A stretch of DNA of 64,000 bases, taken from positions 62,001-126,000 of the forward strand of contig NZ_JAMYJR010000031.1 of assembly GCF_024137025.1 (NCBI RefSeq). Reading direction: 5' to 3'. Both the position numbers and the translations under genes were made by a program. This stretch comes from Paractinoplanes aksuensis (GTDB lineage Bacteria; Actinomycetota; Actinomycetes; Mycobacteriales; Micromonosporaceae). Below are positions 1-8,020 of this stretch, one piece after another. Position 1 is the stretch's first letter. Each line of letters starts with the position of its first letter. A model generated the notes under the pieces. It made no database searches. It was not told the DNA's origin and saw only the letters and a list, made by a program, of their open reading frames with translations.

Positions 1-824
1 CAGTACATCGAGGCGAACGGCGGCCGGCTGACCGGGGTGTCGTTCCATTCGACGCGCAGGCGCAGGTCGTACGCGGGACCGGCCGGCCGCAGATAGGCGA
101 GCGGTTCCGGATCTTGCGCGACCGCCGGCACGGTGGCCAGCGCGTCCAGCGGCAGCACCCACGGCGAGACCGAGGTCGCGAACGACTTGGCCAGGAACGG
201 GCCGAGCGGGCGGTACTCCCAGGCCTGCAGGTCGCGGGCCGACCAGTCGTTGACCAGGGTGAGCCCAAAGACGTGCTCGGCGAAGTCGGTGGTGGTGAGC
301 TGCCGGCCGGGCACGCCGACCACGAACCCGACCTCGGCCTCGATGTCGAGCCGCCGGGTCGGCCCGAACACCCCCTCGGCGAGCTGGCCCGACGGCCGCC
401 GGATCGGGGTGCCGCCGACGACCACCGTGGCCGAGCGGCCGTGATAGCCGATCGGCAGGTGCTTCCACTGCGGCGGCAGCCCGGGCGCCTCGGGCCGCAG
501 GATCTTCGAGACGGTCAGCGCGTGCTGCTCGGACGAGTAGAAGTCGGTGTAGTCGGCCACCTCGAACGGCAGGTGCAGCGTCACCGCGCTCAGCGGAATC
601 ACCGGCGGACCGGCCGTGACGTGCGCGATCACGGCTTCGCGGGCCGCCCGCCACGCCGCCCGCCCGGCCGCCATCAGCGGGTTGAGCGAACTCGCGGCCA
701 GGTGCCCGCCCAGACTCGAAAGATCAACAACATCGGTTCCCAGCCGTACGCCGAGATGCCGGCCACCCCCGGGCCGACTGAACACGCCGTACGGCAAATT
801 GTCGAGCCCGAAGCCGTCGCTCAC
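1..824 (-). CDS. fahA: Fumarylacetoacetase (3' end beyond window)
   Basis: Hydrolyses fumarylacetoacetate to fumarate and acetoacetate, the last step of tyrosine/homogentisate breakdown; cytosolic. About 274 codons are visible and the C-terminus is cut by the left edge. Family motifs are present: DYTDFYSS with Asp94 and His101 at the spacing of the metal-ligand Asp and catalytic His of mammalian FAH, LPIGYHGR around residue 125, the paired acidic residues Glu162/Glu164, and NDWSARDLQ with the conserved Lys near 213. The GTG start overlaps the stop of the upstream 281-codon gene by 4 bp (GTGA), so translation is probably coupled. Homogentisate dioxygenase lies divergently about 0.9 kb away, which supports the pathway. 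Confidence 0.95.
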   Translation of the reverse strand, partial: MSDGFGLDNLPYGVFSRPGGGRHLGVRLGTDVVDLSSLGGHLAASSLNPLMAAGRAAWRAAREAVIAHVTAGPPVIPLSAVTLHLPFEVADYTDFYSSEQHALTVSKILRPEAPGLPPQWKHLPIGYHGRSATVVVGGTPIRRPSGQLAEGVFGPTRRLDIEAEVGFVVGVPGRQLTTTDFAEHVFGLTLVNDWSARDLQAWEYRPLGPFLAKSFATSVSPWVLPLDALATVPAVAQDPEPLAYLRPAGPAYDLRLRVEWNDTPVSRPPFASMY

Positions 825-1666
825 TCGTAACCCCCGTTGATCAGACCCAGCCGCACCAGTTCGGTGAGCGGCTCGACGACGCCGACCGCGCCGAAACCCG
901 CGAACATCGGCCGCGGTTCACCCCGCCGGGCGCGGCAGGCCTCGACCAGCGGCACCGGATGGGTCGCGGCCAGCACCTCGGCCACCTCGGCGACCTCGCC
1001 GCCGTCGTGGGCGCTGATCGACGCGGTGAGCACGTTGAGGAAGCCGTGATGGGTGAAGCCGGTCTCGGGGTCGGTGTGCCGGATGGCGTGGCGCAGACCC
1101 GCGGCCAGCCGGAACGGCAGCTCACGGTCGCGGCAGGCGCAGAGCACCGCGGCCAACTCGACCGGGGTCGGGAACAGCTCGGCGGCCAGCCCACCGACCC
1201 GGAATTTCGGCGCGATGCGTAAACCGGCAGCACGGGCCTCGGTCAGCGCGTCCAGAGCGCCCAGCAGACCCCAGCTCAGCGGAATCTCGGCGTACACCAG
1301 AAGGTCTGCGTCACCCTGGCAGAGAGCACGCAGACCGGCGAGGCCCGGTTGCGGGTCCTCGCCGCGGCGGGCCACGGCGGCCTCGATGTGCAGCACGCGC
1401 CCGCCGGACGCGCGCAGCTTGTCGACCGCGATCGGGAGCGCGCCCACGCTGACGTCGCCGACCAGCGCGAGCGGCACATCCGGGGCGGTCAGATCGGCGG
1501 CTATCAATGACGCGGGCACGAGGAGGGGACCGAGCAGCCCGGCGAACCAGCCTGCACGGTGCTCGTCGTGCTTGGCGACGGCCTCGGCGACGCCGGTGGG
1601 GCTCGGCGGCAGCAGCGACGCGTCGTCCACCAGCCCGGCGAAGAGCGGAGGCACCAGCGTTGACAC
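821..1666 (-). CDS. Unknown protein of the homogentisate locus (281 aa)
   Basis: I do not recognise a named family. The 281-residue product has no signal peptide or membrane segment. Small hydrophobic strands alternate with helices (around residues 60-75, 85-95, 120-135 and 150-160), which would suit an alpha/beta barrel, but this is only an impression. It is the first gene of a two-gene unit: its stop overlaps the fumarylacetoacetase start by 4 bp, and it diverges from homogentisate dioxygenase across a short intergenic region. Context therefore ties it to aromatic amino acid catabolism. A maleylacetoacetate isomerase is not seen in the window; nothing in the sequence shows that this protein replaces it. 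Confidence 0.8.
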   Translation of the reverse strand: MSTLVPPLFAGLVDDASLLPPSPTGVAEAVAKHDEHRAGWFAGLLGPLLVPASLIAADLTAPDVPLALVGDVSVGALPIAVDKLRASGGRVLHIEAAVARRGEDPQPGLAGLRALCQGDADLLVYAEIPLSWGLLGALDALTEARAAGLRIAPKFRVGGLAAELFPTPVELAAVLCACRDRELPFRLAAGLRHAIRHTDPETGFTHHGFLNVLTASISAHDGGEVAEVAEVLAATHPVPLVEACRARRGEPRPMFAGFGAVGVVEPLTELVRLGLINGGYE

Positions 1667-1684
1667 GAATCCGAACCTAATAGA

Positions 1685-1698
1685 CGCTTCCAGAAGCG
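1685..1698. promoter_or_regulatory. Palindrome in the divergent homogentisate promoter region
   Basis: CGCTTC-CA-GAAGCG, a perfect inverted repeat with 6-bp arms, sits between the divergent 281-aa gene/fahA unit and hmgA. It overlaps a possible promoter for the left unit (TTGTCC and TATTAG about 15 bp apart on the minus strand). It is a candidate operator controlling both sides. No regulator gene is adjacent in the visible part. Confidence 0.4.
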
Positions 1699-1741
1699 GA
1701 CAACCACGTCCAGAATGTCGTAATTAAGGTGGGTGGCAACG

Positions 1742-2899
1742 ATGCCCTACTACCGCAGCGTCGGCGAGGTGCCCCACAAGCGGCACACGCAGTTCCGGCG
1801 CCCCGACGGCGGGCTTTACTCCGAAGAGCTGATGGGCCAGGAAGGCTTCTCGTCCGACTCGTCGCTGCTCTATCACCGGCACCCGCCGACGGCGATCGCG
1901 TCGGCCGAGGTGTACGAATCACCGGCGCTCACCAGGTCGGCCAACCACCCGCTCAAGCCGCGCCACCTGCGCACGCACAAACTCGACGCCGGCCCGGCCG
2001 ACGCGGTGCTCGGCCGCCGCCCGCTGCTGGCCAACGACGACGTGCGGATCGGCTACGTGGTCGCCGACCGGCCGTCCCCGCTCTACCGCGACGCCGTCGG
2101 CGACGAGTGCCTGTACGTCGAGGACGGCCGGGTGATCGTCGAGACCAGCTTCGGCCCGCTCGAGGCCGGCCCCGGCGACTACGTGATCATCCCGACCTCG
2201 GTCGTCCACCGGATCGTGCCCCAGGACGGCCCGGCCCGCTTGCTGACCATCGAGGCCAACGGCCACATCGGCCCTCCGAAGCGCTACCTCTCGGTGCGCG
2301 GCCAGTTCCTCGAACACGCACCGTTCTGCGAACGCGACCTACGCGCGCCCACAGAGCCGTTGCAAGTGGACGAAACCGACGTCGAAGTGCTGGTCAAACA
2401 CCGTGCGGGCTGGACCAAGCATGTGTACGCACAACACCCGTTCGACGTGGTCGGCTGGGACGGTTGCCTCTACCCGTGGGCGTTCTCGATCCACGACTTC
2501 GAGCCGATCACCGGCCGCGTGCACCAGCCGCCGCCCGTACACCAGACGTTCGAAGGCCCGAACTTCGTCATCTGCTCATTCGTGCCGCGCAAGGTCGACT
2601 ACCACCCGCTGGCCATCCCGGTGCCGTACAACCACCACAACGTCGACTCCGACGAAATGATCTTCTACACCGGCGGCAACTACGAGGCCCGCCGCGGCTC
2701 CGGCATCGAACAGGGCTCCATCTCGTTGCACCCGTCCGGCTTCACCCACGGCCCCCAGCCTGGCGCGGTCGAACGGGCCCTCGGCATCGAAGCCTTCGAC
2801 GAGCTGGCGGTCATGGTCGACACTTTCCGCCCGCTGGACCTGTGCGACGCCGCCGTGGCCGTGGAGGACACGGCGTACGCCTGGACCTGGAACCGCTAA
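1742..2899 (+). CDS. hmgA: Homogentisate 1,2-dioxygenase
   Basis: Non-haem iron dioxygenase that opens the ring of homogentisate to maleylacetoacetate. The protein has about 385 residues, a cupin-type enzyme shorter than the roughly 440-residue eukaryotic forms but usual for bacteria. Iron-site motifs are visible: HHNVDSDE near residues 297-304 and HPSGFTHGPQPG near 328-340. The ATG at 1742 is preferred because an AAGGTGGG Shine-Dalgarno ends 8 bp before it; an in-frame GTG at 1733 is possible but overlaps that site. Divergent from the unit ending in fumarylacetoacetase, the next-but-one enzyme of the pathway. Its stop overlaps the stop of the convergent downstream gene. Confidence 0.95.
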   Translation: MPYYRSVGEVPHKRHTQFRRPDGGLYSEELMGQEGFSSDSSLLYHRHPPTAIASAEVYESPALTRSANHPLKPRHLRTHKLDAGPADAVLGRRPLLANDDVRIGYVVADRPSPLYRDAVGDECLYVEDGRVIVETSFGPLEAGPGDYVIIPTSVVHRIVPQDGPARLLTIEANGHIGPPKRYLSVRGQFLEHAPFCERDLRAPTEPLQVDETDVEVLVKHRAGWTKHVYAQHPFDVVGWDGCLYPWAFSIHDFEPITGRVHQPPPVHQTFEGPNFVICSFVPRKVDYHPLAIPVPYNHHNVDSDEMIFYTGGNYEARRGSGIEQGSISLHPSGFTHGPQPGAVERALGIEAFDELAVMVDTFRPLDLCDAAVAVEDTAYAWTWNR

Positions 2900-3561
2900 A
2901 GCCCGACCACCGACACTTCGACGTCGATCCTGGCCGGGAGCGGCTTCTCGGCCGGGAACGACGGAATCCGGAAGACGAACACCTCAGCGTCGTCACCGGT
3001 CTTGTGCAGGCAGTACGCCTTGCCCGCAGCCAGTTGCAGGTAACCGTCCTGATACTTGACGCCGTTACCCTCGGCGCACGCCGCCGGGTCAGCGAACGGG
3101 TCGCCGCCGGCCACGCCGATGGTCGCCCGGCCCTCCAGCGGTTCGGCACTCCAGATCCGCTCGTCGCCGCCGCTGCAGTTCTGCACCTTCTCGTCCTTGC
3201 CCGGGGTAGCACACAGCAGCGAAATGTCACCGGTGTAGGCGTCAGCTCCGGGGCCCGGAGGCTGGAGCCACATGGCCCCCTGCGGGTACTTGTCGCCCGT
3301 ACCCATCGGAATCTCGACCTTGAGAACGGCGGTCCCGAGCCCCTGCTTCGCGGGCGCCGACCCGATGACCTTCGGCAGCTTCTGCTCGTCGTCGGCGGTC
3401 TGACTGCGGTAGAGCGAGACGGCAAAAGTGCCTGCAGCAACCACAGCGACAGCCAGGGCGGCGGAGAGGGCTGTGCGGGTCAGGTGCTTCGCACGCACCA
3501 ACACCACAGCCACGGCGATCAGCACGACGACCGCGACCACAGCGATCAAAAGATCCACCAT
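2896..3561 (-). CDS. Membrane-anchored hypothetical protein
   Basis: 221 residues, family not recognised. Two hydrophobic helices lie at the N-terminus (about residues 3-22 and 31-49), followed by a polar, probably extracytoplasmic domain of about 170 residues. This contains two cysteine pairs (LLCATPG...QNCSGG and AACAEG...AYCLHK) that could form disulphides. Transcribed away from the TetR gene and convergent with hmgA, overlapping its last 4 bases. Start at 3561 (MVDLLIAV). The function cannot be inferred. Confidence 0.75.
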   Translation of the reverse strand: MVDLLIAVVAVVVLIAVAVVLVRAKHLTRTALSAALAVAVVAAGTFAVSLYRSQTADDEQKLPKVIGSAPAKQGLGTAVLKVEIPMGTGDKYPQGAMWLQPPGPGADAYTGDISLLCATPGKDEKVQNCSGGDERIWSAEPLEGRATIGVAGGDPFADPAACAEGNGVKYQDGYLQLAAGKAYCLHKTGDDAEVFVFRIPSFPAEKPLPARIDVEVSVVGL

Positions 3562-3606
3562 GGCGGATAAGGTAGCCCACCCCGCAATGGGGCCGGAGGT
3601 TCCAGA

Positions 3607-4272
3607 TCAGCGACGAGGCAGTACGCCCAGGAGGGTCGCAGTCAGCGCCTGCTGCAAGTACTCCTTCGGGTCCAGGTGGAAGCGGGCCAGGTCTGGTTCG
3701 GCCTGGTAAGCCGCCTGAAGGCTGGGTGGTGGCGACCTGTACGCCGACAGGGCGCCCGCCGTGAGCATGGCCTGCAGGCTGCAAAAGGCCGCATCGTTCC
3801 CGAGCTCCGGCAGGTACTTCTGCATCAGGGCGGCCATGGTCGTCAGCCGGTCCAGCGAGGCGCGCTTGTAGCGTGCGACGACTTCAACCGACACGTTGTG
3901 TTCCAGGACACTGCCCTGCGCGCCGAAGAGTTCACACAACACGGCCTGGCCGGACAGCGACCGGCTGAGGATCTCGGCCAACACCGTCGCTCGCCGGGCC
4001 ATGGGCTGGCTCTCGTCGACGCCGGTCGCCAGTTCGCCGGCCAGTTCCGTCAACCATTCCTGCAAGAAGTGGTCCAGCAGTTCCAGTAGCACCGCCTCGC
4101 GCGACTCGAAGTAGCGCAGCACGTTCGGCTTGGCCAGGCCGACGCGGCGGCTCAGCTCGTTGAGGGTCAGCGCGGCCACCGGCATCTCGTCCAGCATCGC
4201 CGTTGCCGCGTCGAGGATCGCCCGGCGGCGGATCTCCCGCTGCTCCTCGGTCCGCGCCCGCTGAAACGTCAT
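3607..4272 (-). CDS. TetR-family transcriptional regulator
   Basis: 221 residues. The N-terminal helix-turn-helix domain runs from about residue 8 to 55 (AILDAATAMLDE, LTLNELSRRVGLAKPNVLRYFESREAVLLELL), the typical TetR layout, followed by an all-helical ligand/dimer domain. The ATG at 4272 is chosen because CTAGGG lies 8 bp upstream; GTG 4281 and ATG 4278 are alternatives. It diverges from a short-chain dehydrogenase gene, and three similar GTAC-type palindromes lie between them. It is therefore probably an autoregulated repressor of the dehydrogenase. The inducer is unknown. Confidence 0.92.
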   Translation of the reverse strand: MTFQRARTEEQREIRRRAILDAATAMLDEMPVAALTLNELSRRVGLAKPNVLRYFESREAVLLELLDHFLQEWLTELAGELATGVDESQPMARRATVLAEILSRSLSGQAVLCELFGAQGSVLEHNVSVEVVARYKRASLDRLTTMAALMQKYLPELGNDAAFCSLQAMLTAGALSAYRSPPPSLQAAYQAEPDLARFHLDPKEYLQQALTATLLGVLPRR

Positions 4273-4291
4273 GACCATCACCCTAGCTTAC

Positions 4292-4359
4292 GTACCGCCG
4301 GTACGTTGACAACGTACCGGAAGTACTTTAACGTCGTCACCGCAAGATACCTTCGGTAC
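4292..4359. promoter_or_regulatory. Three phased operator-like palindromes (TetR/SDR)
   Basis: Three related 13-bp sites of the form GTACC-N3-GGTAC: GTACCGCCGGTAC at 4292-4304, GTACCGGAAGTAC at 4314-4326 and ATACCTTCGGTAC at 4347-4359. Their starts are 22 and 33 bp apart, about two and three helical turns, so all face the same side of the DNA. The last two are each followed by TTTAA, giving a GTACTTTAA direct repeat. They fill the gap between the divergent TetR regulator and dehydrogenase, the expected place for this regulator's operators. Confidence 0.7.
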
Positions 4360-4381
4360 TTTAAGAAGCAGGGAGACTGAC

Positions 4382-5311
4382 ATGAGCGAGCAGTGGACGA
4401 CGGCGAACATCCCCGACCAGCAGGGCCGGGTAGCCGTGGTGACCGGTGCTAATACCGGGCTCGGGTACCAAACGGCCAAGGCACTCGCCGAGCGCGGGGC
4501 GTCCGTCGTGCTCGCCGTGCGCAACGTCGAGAAGGGTGAGCGGGCCGCGGCCCGCATGACCGGCGACGTGAGCGTGCAGGCGCTTGACCTCACGTCGCTC
4601 GACTCCATCCGAGCCGCGGCGTCGGCGCTGCGGTCCCGGCTCGACCGGATCGACCTGCTGATCAACAACGCCGGCGTGATGTACACGCCGAAGCAGACCA
4701 CCCGCGACGGTTACGAGATGCAGTTCGGCACCAACCACCTCGGCCACTTCGCTCTCACCGGGCTGCTGCTGGACAAGATGCTGCCGGTGCCCGGCTCGCG
4801 CGTGGTGACGATCAGCAGCACCGGCCACCGCATCCGGGCCGCGATCCACTTCGACGACCTGCAGTGGCAGCGGTCGTACAGCCGGGCCGCCGCCTACGGC
4901 CAGTCCAAGCTGGCCAACCTCATGTTCACCTACGAGCTGCAGCGCCGGCTGGCCACGCACGGCACCACCGCCGCGGTTGCTGCGCACCCCGGCCTGTCCA
5001 GCACCGAACTGGCCCGCAACAGCCCCGCGGCCCTGCGGCTCCCGCTCACCTGGCTGGCGCCGGTGATCACCCAGACGCCGGCCATGGGCGCACTGCCGAC
5101 CCTGCGCGCCGCCACCGACCCGGCCGCACTCGGCGGCCAGTACTACGGCCCCGGCGGACGCTTCGAGATCAAGGGCCATCCGCGGCTGGTCACGTCCAGC
5201 CCGGATTCGTACGAGGTAGCCGTCCAGCAGCGACTGTGGGCGGTCTCGGAAGACCTCACCGGGGTGAAGTTTCCCGTGGCTGCGATGGCCGGCGCATTGT
5301 CGTCGAACTGA
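4382..5311 (+). CDS. Short-chain dehydrogenase/reductase
   Basis: 309 residues, classical SDR with a Rossmann fold. TGANTGLG (residues 21-28) is the dinucleotide-binding motif, NNAG lies near 96-99, an ISSTG segment carries the catalytic Ser around 143, and Tyr172-x3-Lys176 (YGQSK) is the catalytic pair. Overall it resembles the retinol-dehydrogenase / protochlorophyllide-reductase-like branch. That branch acts on varied alcohols or ketones, so the substrate is not predictable. GGGAG precedes the ATG. Likely repressed by the divergent TetR protein. The adjacent region downstream carries a terminator-like hairpin. Confidence 0.92.
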   Translation: MSEQWTTANIPDQQGRVAVVTGANTGLGYQTAKALAERGASVVLAVRNVEKGERAAARMTGDVSVQALDLTSLDSIRAAASALRSRLDRIDLLINNAGVMYTPKQTTRDGYEMQFGTNHLGHFALTGLLLDKMLPVPGSRVVTISSTGHRIRAAIHFDDLQWQRSYSRAAAYGQSKLANLMFTYELQRRLATHGTTAAVAAHPGLSSTELARNSPAALRLPLTWLAPVITQTPAMGALPTLRAATDPAALGGQYYGPGGRFEIKGHPRLVTSSPDSYEVAVQQRLWAVSEDLTGVKFPVAAMAGALSSN

Positions 5312-5312
5312 A

Positions 5313-5373
5313 CCCACGGACGTGGGTGATGCCGCCGAAGAGGCCGGGCCCGCCGGAAACAGCGGACCCGGCC
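5313..5373. terminator. Hairpins between convergent SDR and chitosanase genes
   Basis: A perfect small stem CCCACG-GA-CGTGGG (5313-5326) is followed by a larger one. In the larger stem GGCCGGGCCCGC (5342-5353) pairs with GCGGACCCGGCC (5362-5373), with one mismatch and an 8-base loop. It lies 20 bp before the chitosanase stop and probably serves both convergent genes. There is no clear T-run, which is usual for high-GC actinobacteria. Confidence 0.6.
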
Positions 5374-5393
5374 CTTATCCCCGGAACGGAAGC

Positions 5394-6605
5394 TCAGCCG
5401 ATGCGGAAGTTCTGGCCGTAGACGGCGAAGTCCAGCGGTGTGTTCAGGTCGAAGTTGCCATTGTTGAGGAATCTGCGCTGCGCAGTGTCGACCCGAGTGG
5501 TGTCCTCGTGCGCCGCTTCCTTCTTCATTTCGATGACGCGCTCGTCCAGGAAAACGTTGAGCCAGGCCCGTTCATCGCCACCCTGGGACGGCGGCTTGGC
5601 CCGCTTGAGTGCCTGCGTGCGGATGGCCCGCATGCCCTCGTAGCCGTGCATGACCGCTGCGTCGTAATACGCGAACTGGCCCAGGGCTCGTACCCCGTCG
5701 CTCTTGCCGTCGCGCACCGACGGGTTGAAGTAAACGCGGTCTCGTTCCGACTCTTGTGCGGCCTGGAAGCGGCTGTCGTTGGCCGCCGTGCGCCAGTCGT
5801 TGGTGAAGTTCGGGTCGAGCCCCGCGTGTGAAGCTGTGCCGTTGACGTTGCGTAGCGCCGGCAGGTACTTCGCCAGCACGTTACCGGGCACGGCATTCGT
5901 GTAGGCCTGTACGAGTTCGAGCATGTCGCCCGTGCCCGAGCAGAAGCCGATGATGCCCGCCGTGTAGCCACGGCCGTCGTTGATGTCTTCGATGTAGCGG
6001 AACTGGGCCCGCCAGTCCAGGGACGAGTTCTCCGCCGCCGACACGAGTTGCATCGCGACGTCTTTCTTAGCGGGATTGTCCAAATTGACCCCCGACGGCG
6101 CTGTGGTCGGCGGCGTAGTGGGGGTGGTGCCGCCGGGCAGGGTCCACGTCTGGTTGGCCGTGGCTGAGCACGTCCAGATTTGCAGGCGGGTGCCGTTGGC
6201 GCTGCTGCTGCCGGTCGCGTCGAGGCATTTGCCGCTGCCCGTGTTGACCAGGGTGTTGCCCGAGGCGGTCCACTTCTGGGCGTTCGTGTTGTTGCAGTCG
6301 TACAGCTGGATCTTGGCGCCGTTGGTGGTGGCGGCGGCCGTGACGTCCAGGCATTTGCCCAACGCGCGGATGCTGTTGTCAGTGTTGCCGACGGTCCACT
6401 GCTGGGCGCCGGTGCCGTTGCAGTCGTAGAGCTGGATGGCGGTGCCGTTGGCGGAGCTCGCACTGGCCGCGTCGATGCACTTGCCGCCCAGTCCCTTGAT
6501 CGGACCGGCGGTGGCGGCGCTGGCCGGCAGCAGGCCGTAGATCACGGCTGCGGTGGGGACGGCCAGGGCGATCGAGGCGTAGAGAGCTCTTCTTGCGCGG
6601 TTCAT
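5394..6605 (-). CDS. csnA: Secreted GH46 chitosanase with ricin-type carbohydrate-binding module
   Basis: Endo-hydrolase of chitosan, 403 residues. It has a Sec signal peptide (1-32, basic N-terminus then a hydrophobic core and ASA), then a ricin-B/CBM13-like domain with QxW repeats (about 36-156: AQQW, AQKW, NQTW). A Thr/Pro linker (158-172) leads to a GH46 domain (173-403). The catalytic pair of Streptomyces N174 chitosanase (Glu22/Asp40) maps to Glu192 (SAAENSS) and Asp210 (EDINDGRGY), with the same spacing. The ATG at 6605 has GAGGAG just upstream. It diverges from the ROK repressor and the chitosan-oligosaccharide uptake operon. Confidence 0.95.
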   Translation of the reverse strand: MNRARRALYASIALAVPTAAVIYGLLPASAATAGPIKGLGGKCIDAASASSANGTAIQLYDCNGTGAQQWTVGNTDNSIRALGKCLDVTAAATTNGAKIQLYDCNNTNAQKWTASGNTLVNTGSGKCLDATGSSSANGTRLQIWTCSATANQTWTLPGGTTPTTPPTTAPSGVNLDNPAKKDVAMQLVSAAENSSLDWRAQFRYIEDINDGRGYTAGIIGFCSGTGDMLELVQAYTNAVPGNVLAKYLPALRNVNGTASHAGLDPNFTNDWRTAANDSRFQAAQESERDRVYFNPSVRDGKSDGVRALGQFAYYDAAVMHGYEGMRAIRTQALKRAKPPSQGGDERAWLNVFLDERVIEMKKEAAHEDTTRVDTAQRRFLNNGNFDLNTPLDFAVYGQNFRIG

Positions 6606-6657
6606 GGCGCTCCTCGAAGAGGGGGATTCGTGGGGATGGATCGCGCGATGAACCGAG

Positions 6658-6686
6658 ACGCTACAACTGTTAAAAAGCTTTATCAA
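6658..6686 (-). promoter_or_regulatory. Putative chitosanase promoter with regulator motif
   Basis: On the minus strand TTGATA (6686-6681) and TAGCGT (6663-6658) are separated by 17 bp and lie about 50 bp before the chitosanase start. The spacer holds AACTGTTA on the plus strand (6665-6672). The same octamer lies inside a palindrome before the divergent ROK gene, so this is a candidate CsnR operator placed between -35 and -10. Confidence 0.5.
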
Positions 6687-6725
6687 TACCTCTCGATGGA
6701 CTGCTCTAGGCTGACGGCCGGACCC

Positions 6726-6771
6726 TTGACACCGGAAGACGGGTCCGCCTACCGTCCGGGCTAACTGTTAG
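6726..6771 (+). promoter_or_regulatory. Putative csnR-operon promoter and operator
   Basis: TTGACA (6726-6731) and TACCGT (6750-6755) are 18 bp apart. The perfect palindrome CTAACTGTTAG (6761-6771) follows where the transcript would begin. It shares AACTGTTA with the chitosanase promoter. This arrangement fits autorepression by the ROK protein encoded downstream. Confidence 0.5.
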
Positions 6772-6808
6772 TCAGTTTGCCTATCACCGTCTCGCACCGG
6801 GAGCCGCC

Positions 6809-7990
6809 GTGACCCGTCTGGCTGGTTCGTCCAAACTGCTGCGCGCCATGAACGAGAGCGCGGCGCTGGCTCACCTGCTGGACCCCGGCATGCTCACGCG
6901 GGCCGACCTGCGCAAGCTGACCGCGCTGTCGACGCCGACGATCTCCGAGGTGCTGCGCCGGCTGACCGACGCGGGGCTGGTCAACGTGGTCGGCCACAAC
7001 AGCGGGCGGCCGGGGCCGAACGCCGAGATCTACAACGCGAACCCGGACGCGGCCTACGCGGCGGCCGTCTCGGTGCGGGACATCGGGGCGAGCGGCGCGC
7101 CTTCAGTAGTGGCGGCGTTGTGCGACCTCACCGGCGAGGTGCGCGGGCGCATCGAGTCGTCCATCGACTTCCTCACCACCGATCCGCTGACCGCCCTGGT
7201 CGAGGTCGTGGCCAAGCTGAGCGACGAGGCCGGTGTCCCGGCCGAGCGCATCCGGCACGTGCAGTTCGGCGTGGCCGGCTCGTACGACCCGCACACCGAG
7301 ACGATCCGGCACGTCGACGTGCCGGGCTTCGGGCGTACGGGTCTGGTCCCCCAGCTGGCAGCCGCGCTCGGCACCCACGTGGGCGTCGACAACGACGTCA
7401 ACCTGGCCGCGATCGCCGAGCGGCAGCGTGGCGTGGGCCGCGACGCCGACGGCTTCGCCCTGCTCTGGCTGGGCGAGGAGGGCCTCGGTCTGGCCATCGA
7501 CATGGCCGGCACGCTCATGCGCGGCGCGCGTGGAGGCGCCGGCGAGATCGGCTACATGCCGCTCTACTCCCCCGATTCCTCGCATCGCAAGCTCGACCTG
7601 CAAGACCTCTTCGGCGGGGCCGCGATCCTGGAGCTGGCCCGCGACAGCGGGGTTCCCGGGCGCACGCCGGCCGAAGTCGTCCGGGCCGCGGCCGCCGACC
7701 CGGCCAACGGCGGGGACTTCCTGATCGCCCTGGCCGACCGCATCGTGATCGGGCTGGCCGCGGTGATCGCTGTGCTCGATCCGTACCTGGTGGTGCTCTC
7801 CGGCCCGATCGCCCAGGCCGGTGGCGCGCCGCTGCTCTCCGCGGTGACGTTCGCGGTGCGCCGCGCGGCCCCGCTCGAGAGCTCGATCGCCGTGACCGCC
7901 ATCGACGACGACGCGGTGCTGCTGGGCGCGCTCGACGCCGGCCTGACCGCGGTCCACGAAGCCCTCATCGACTCGATCCGCTCCTCTTAA
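6809..7990 (+). CDS. csnR: ROK-family transcriptional repressor of the chitosan locus
   Basis: 393 residues. An N-terminal winged helix (about 12-70, with LTRADLRKLTALSTPTISEV) is fused to a ROK sugar-kinase-like domain. The kinase domain keeps GVDNDVNLAAIAE and GGAGEIGY but lacks the CxCGxxGC zinc cluster of active ROK kinases, as expected of a repressor. Starts at GTG 6809 with GGGAG upstream. It leads the operon csnR-E-F-G-H-K and diverges from the chitosanase gene. This matches the Streptomyces CsnR system, in which the ROK protein represses chitosanase and oligosaccharide uptake until glucosamine oligomers appear. Confidence 0.9.
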   Translation: MTRLAGSSKLLRAMNESAALAHLLDPGMLTRADLRKLTALSTPTISEVLRRLTDAGLVNVVGHNSGRPGPNAEIYNANPDAAYAAAVSVRDIGASGAPSVVAALCDLTGEVRGRIESSIDFLTTDPLTALVEVVAKLSDEAGVPAERIRHVQFGVAGSYDPHTETIRHVDVPGFGRTGLVPQLAAALGTHVGVDNDVNLAAIAERQRGVGRDADGFALLWLGEEGLGLAIDMAGTLMRGARGGAGEIGYMPLYSPDSSHRKLDLQDLFGGAAILELARDSGVPGRTPAEVVRAAAADPANGGDFLIALADRIVIGLAAVIAVLDPYLVVLSGPIAQAGGAPLLSAVTFAVRRAAPLESSIAVTAIDDDAVLLGALDAGLTAVHEALIDSIRSS

Positions 7991-8020
7991 TCCTCTTAAA
8001 CCCCATCTGAGAGGTCCACA

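Noticed and set aside
1729-3570. 613-codon frame overlapping hmgA
   Set aside because: Arg/Pro-rich shadow of hmgA and the next gene with no motif.
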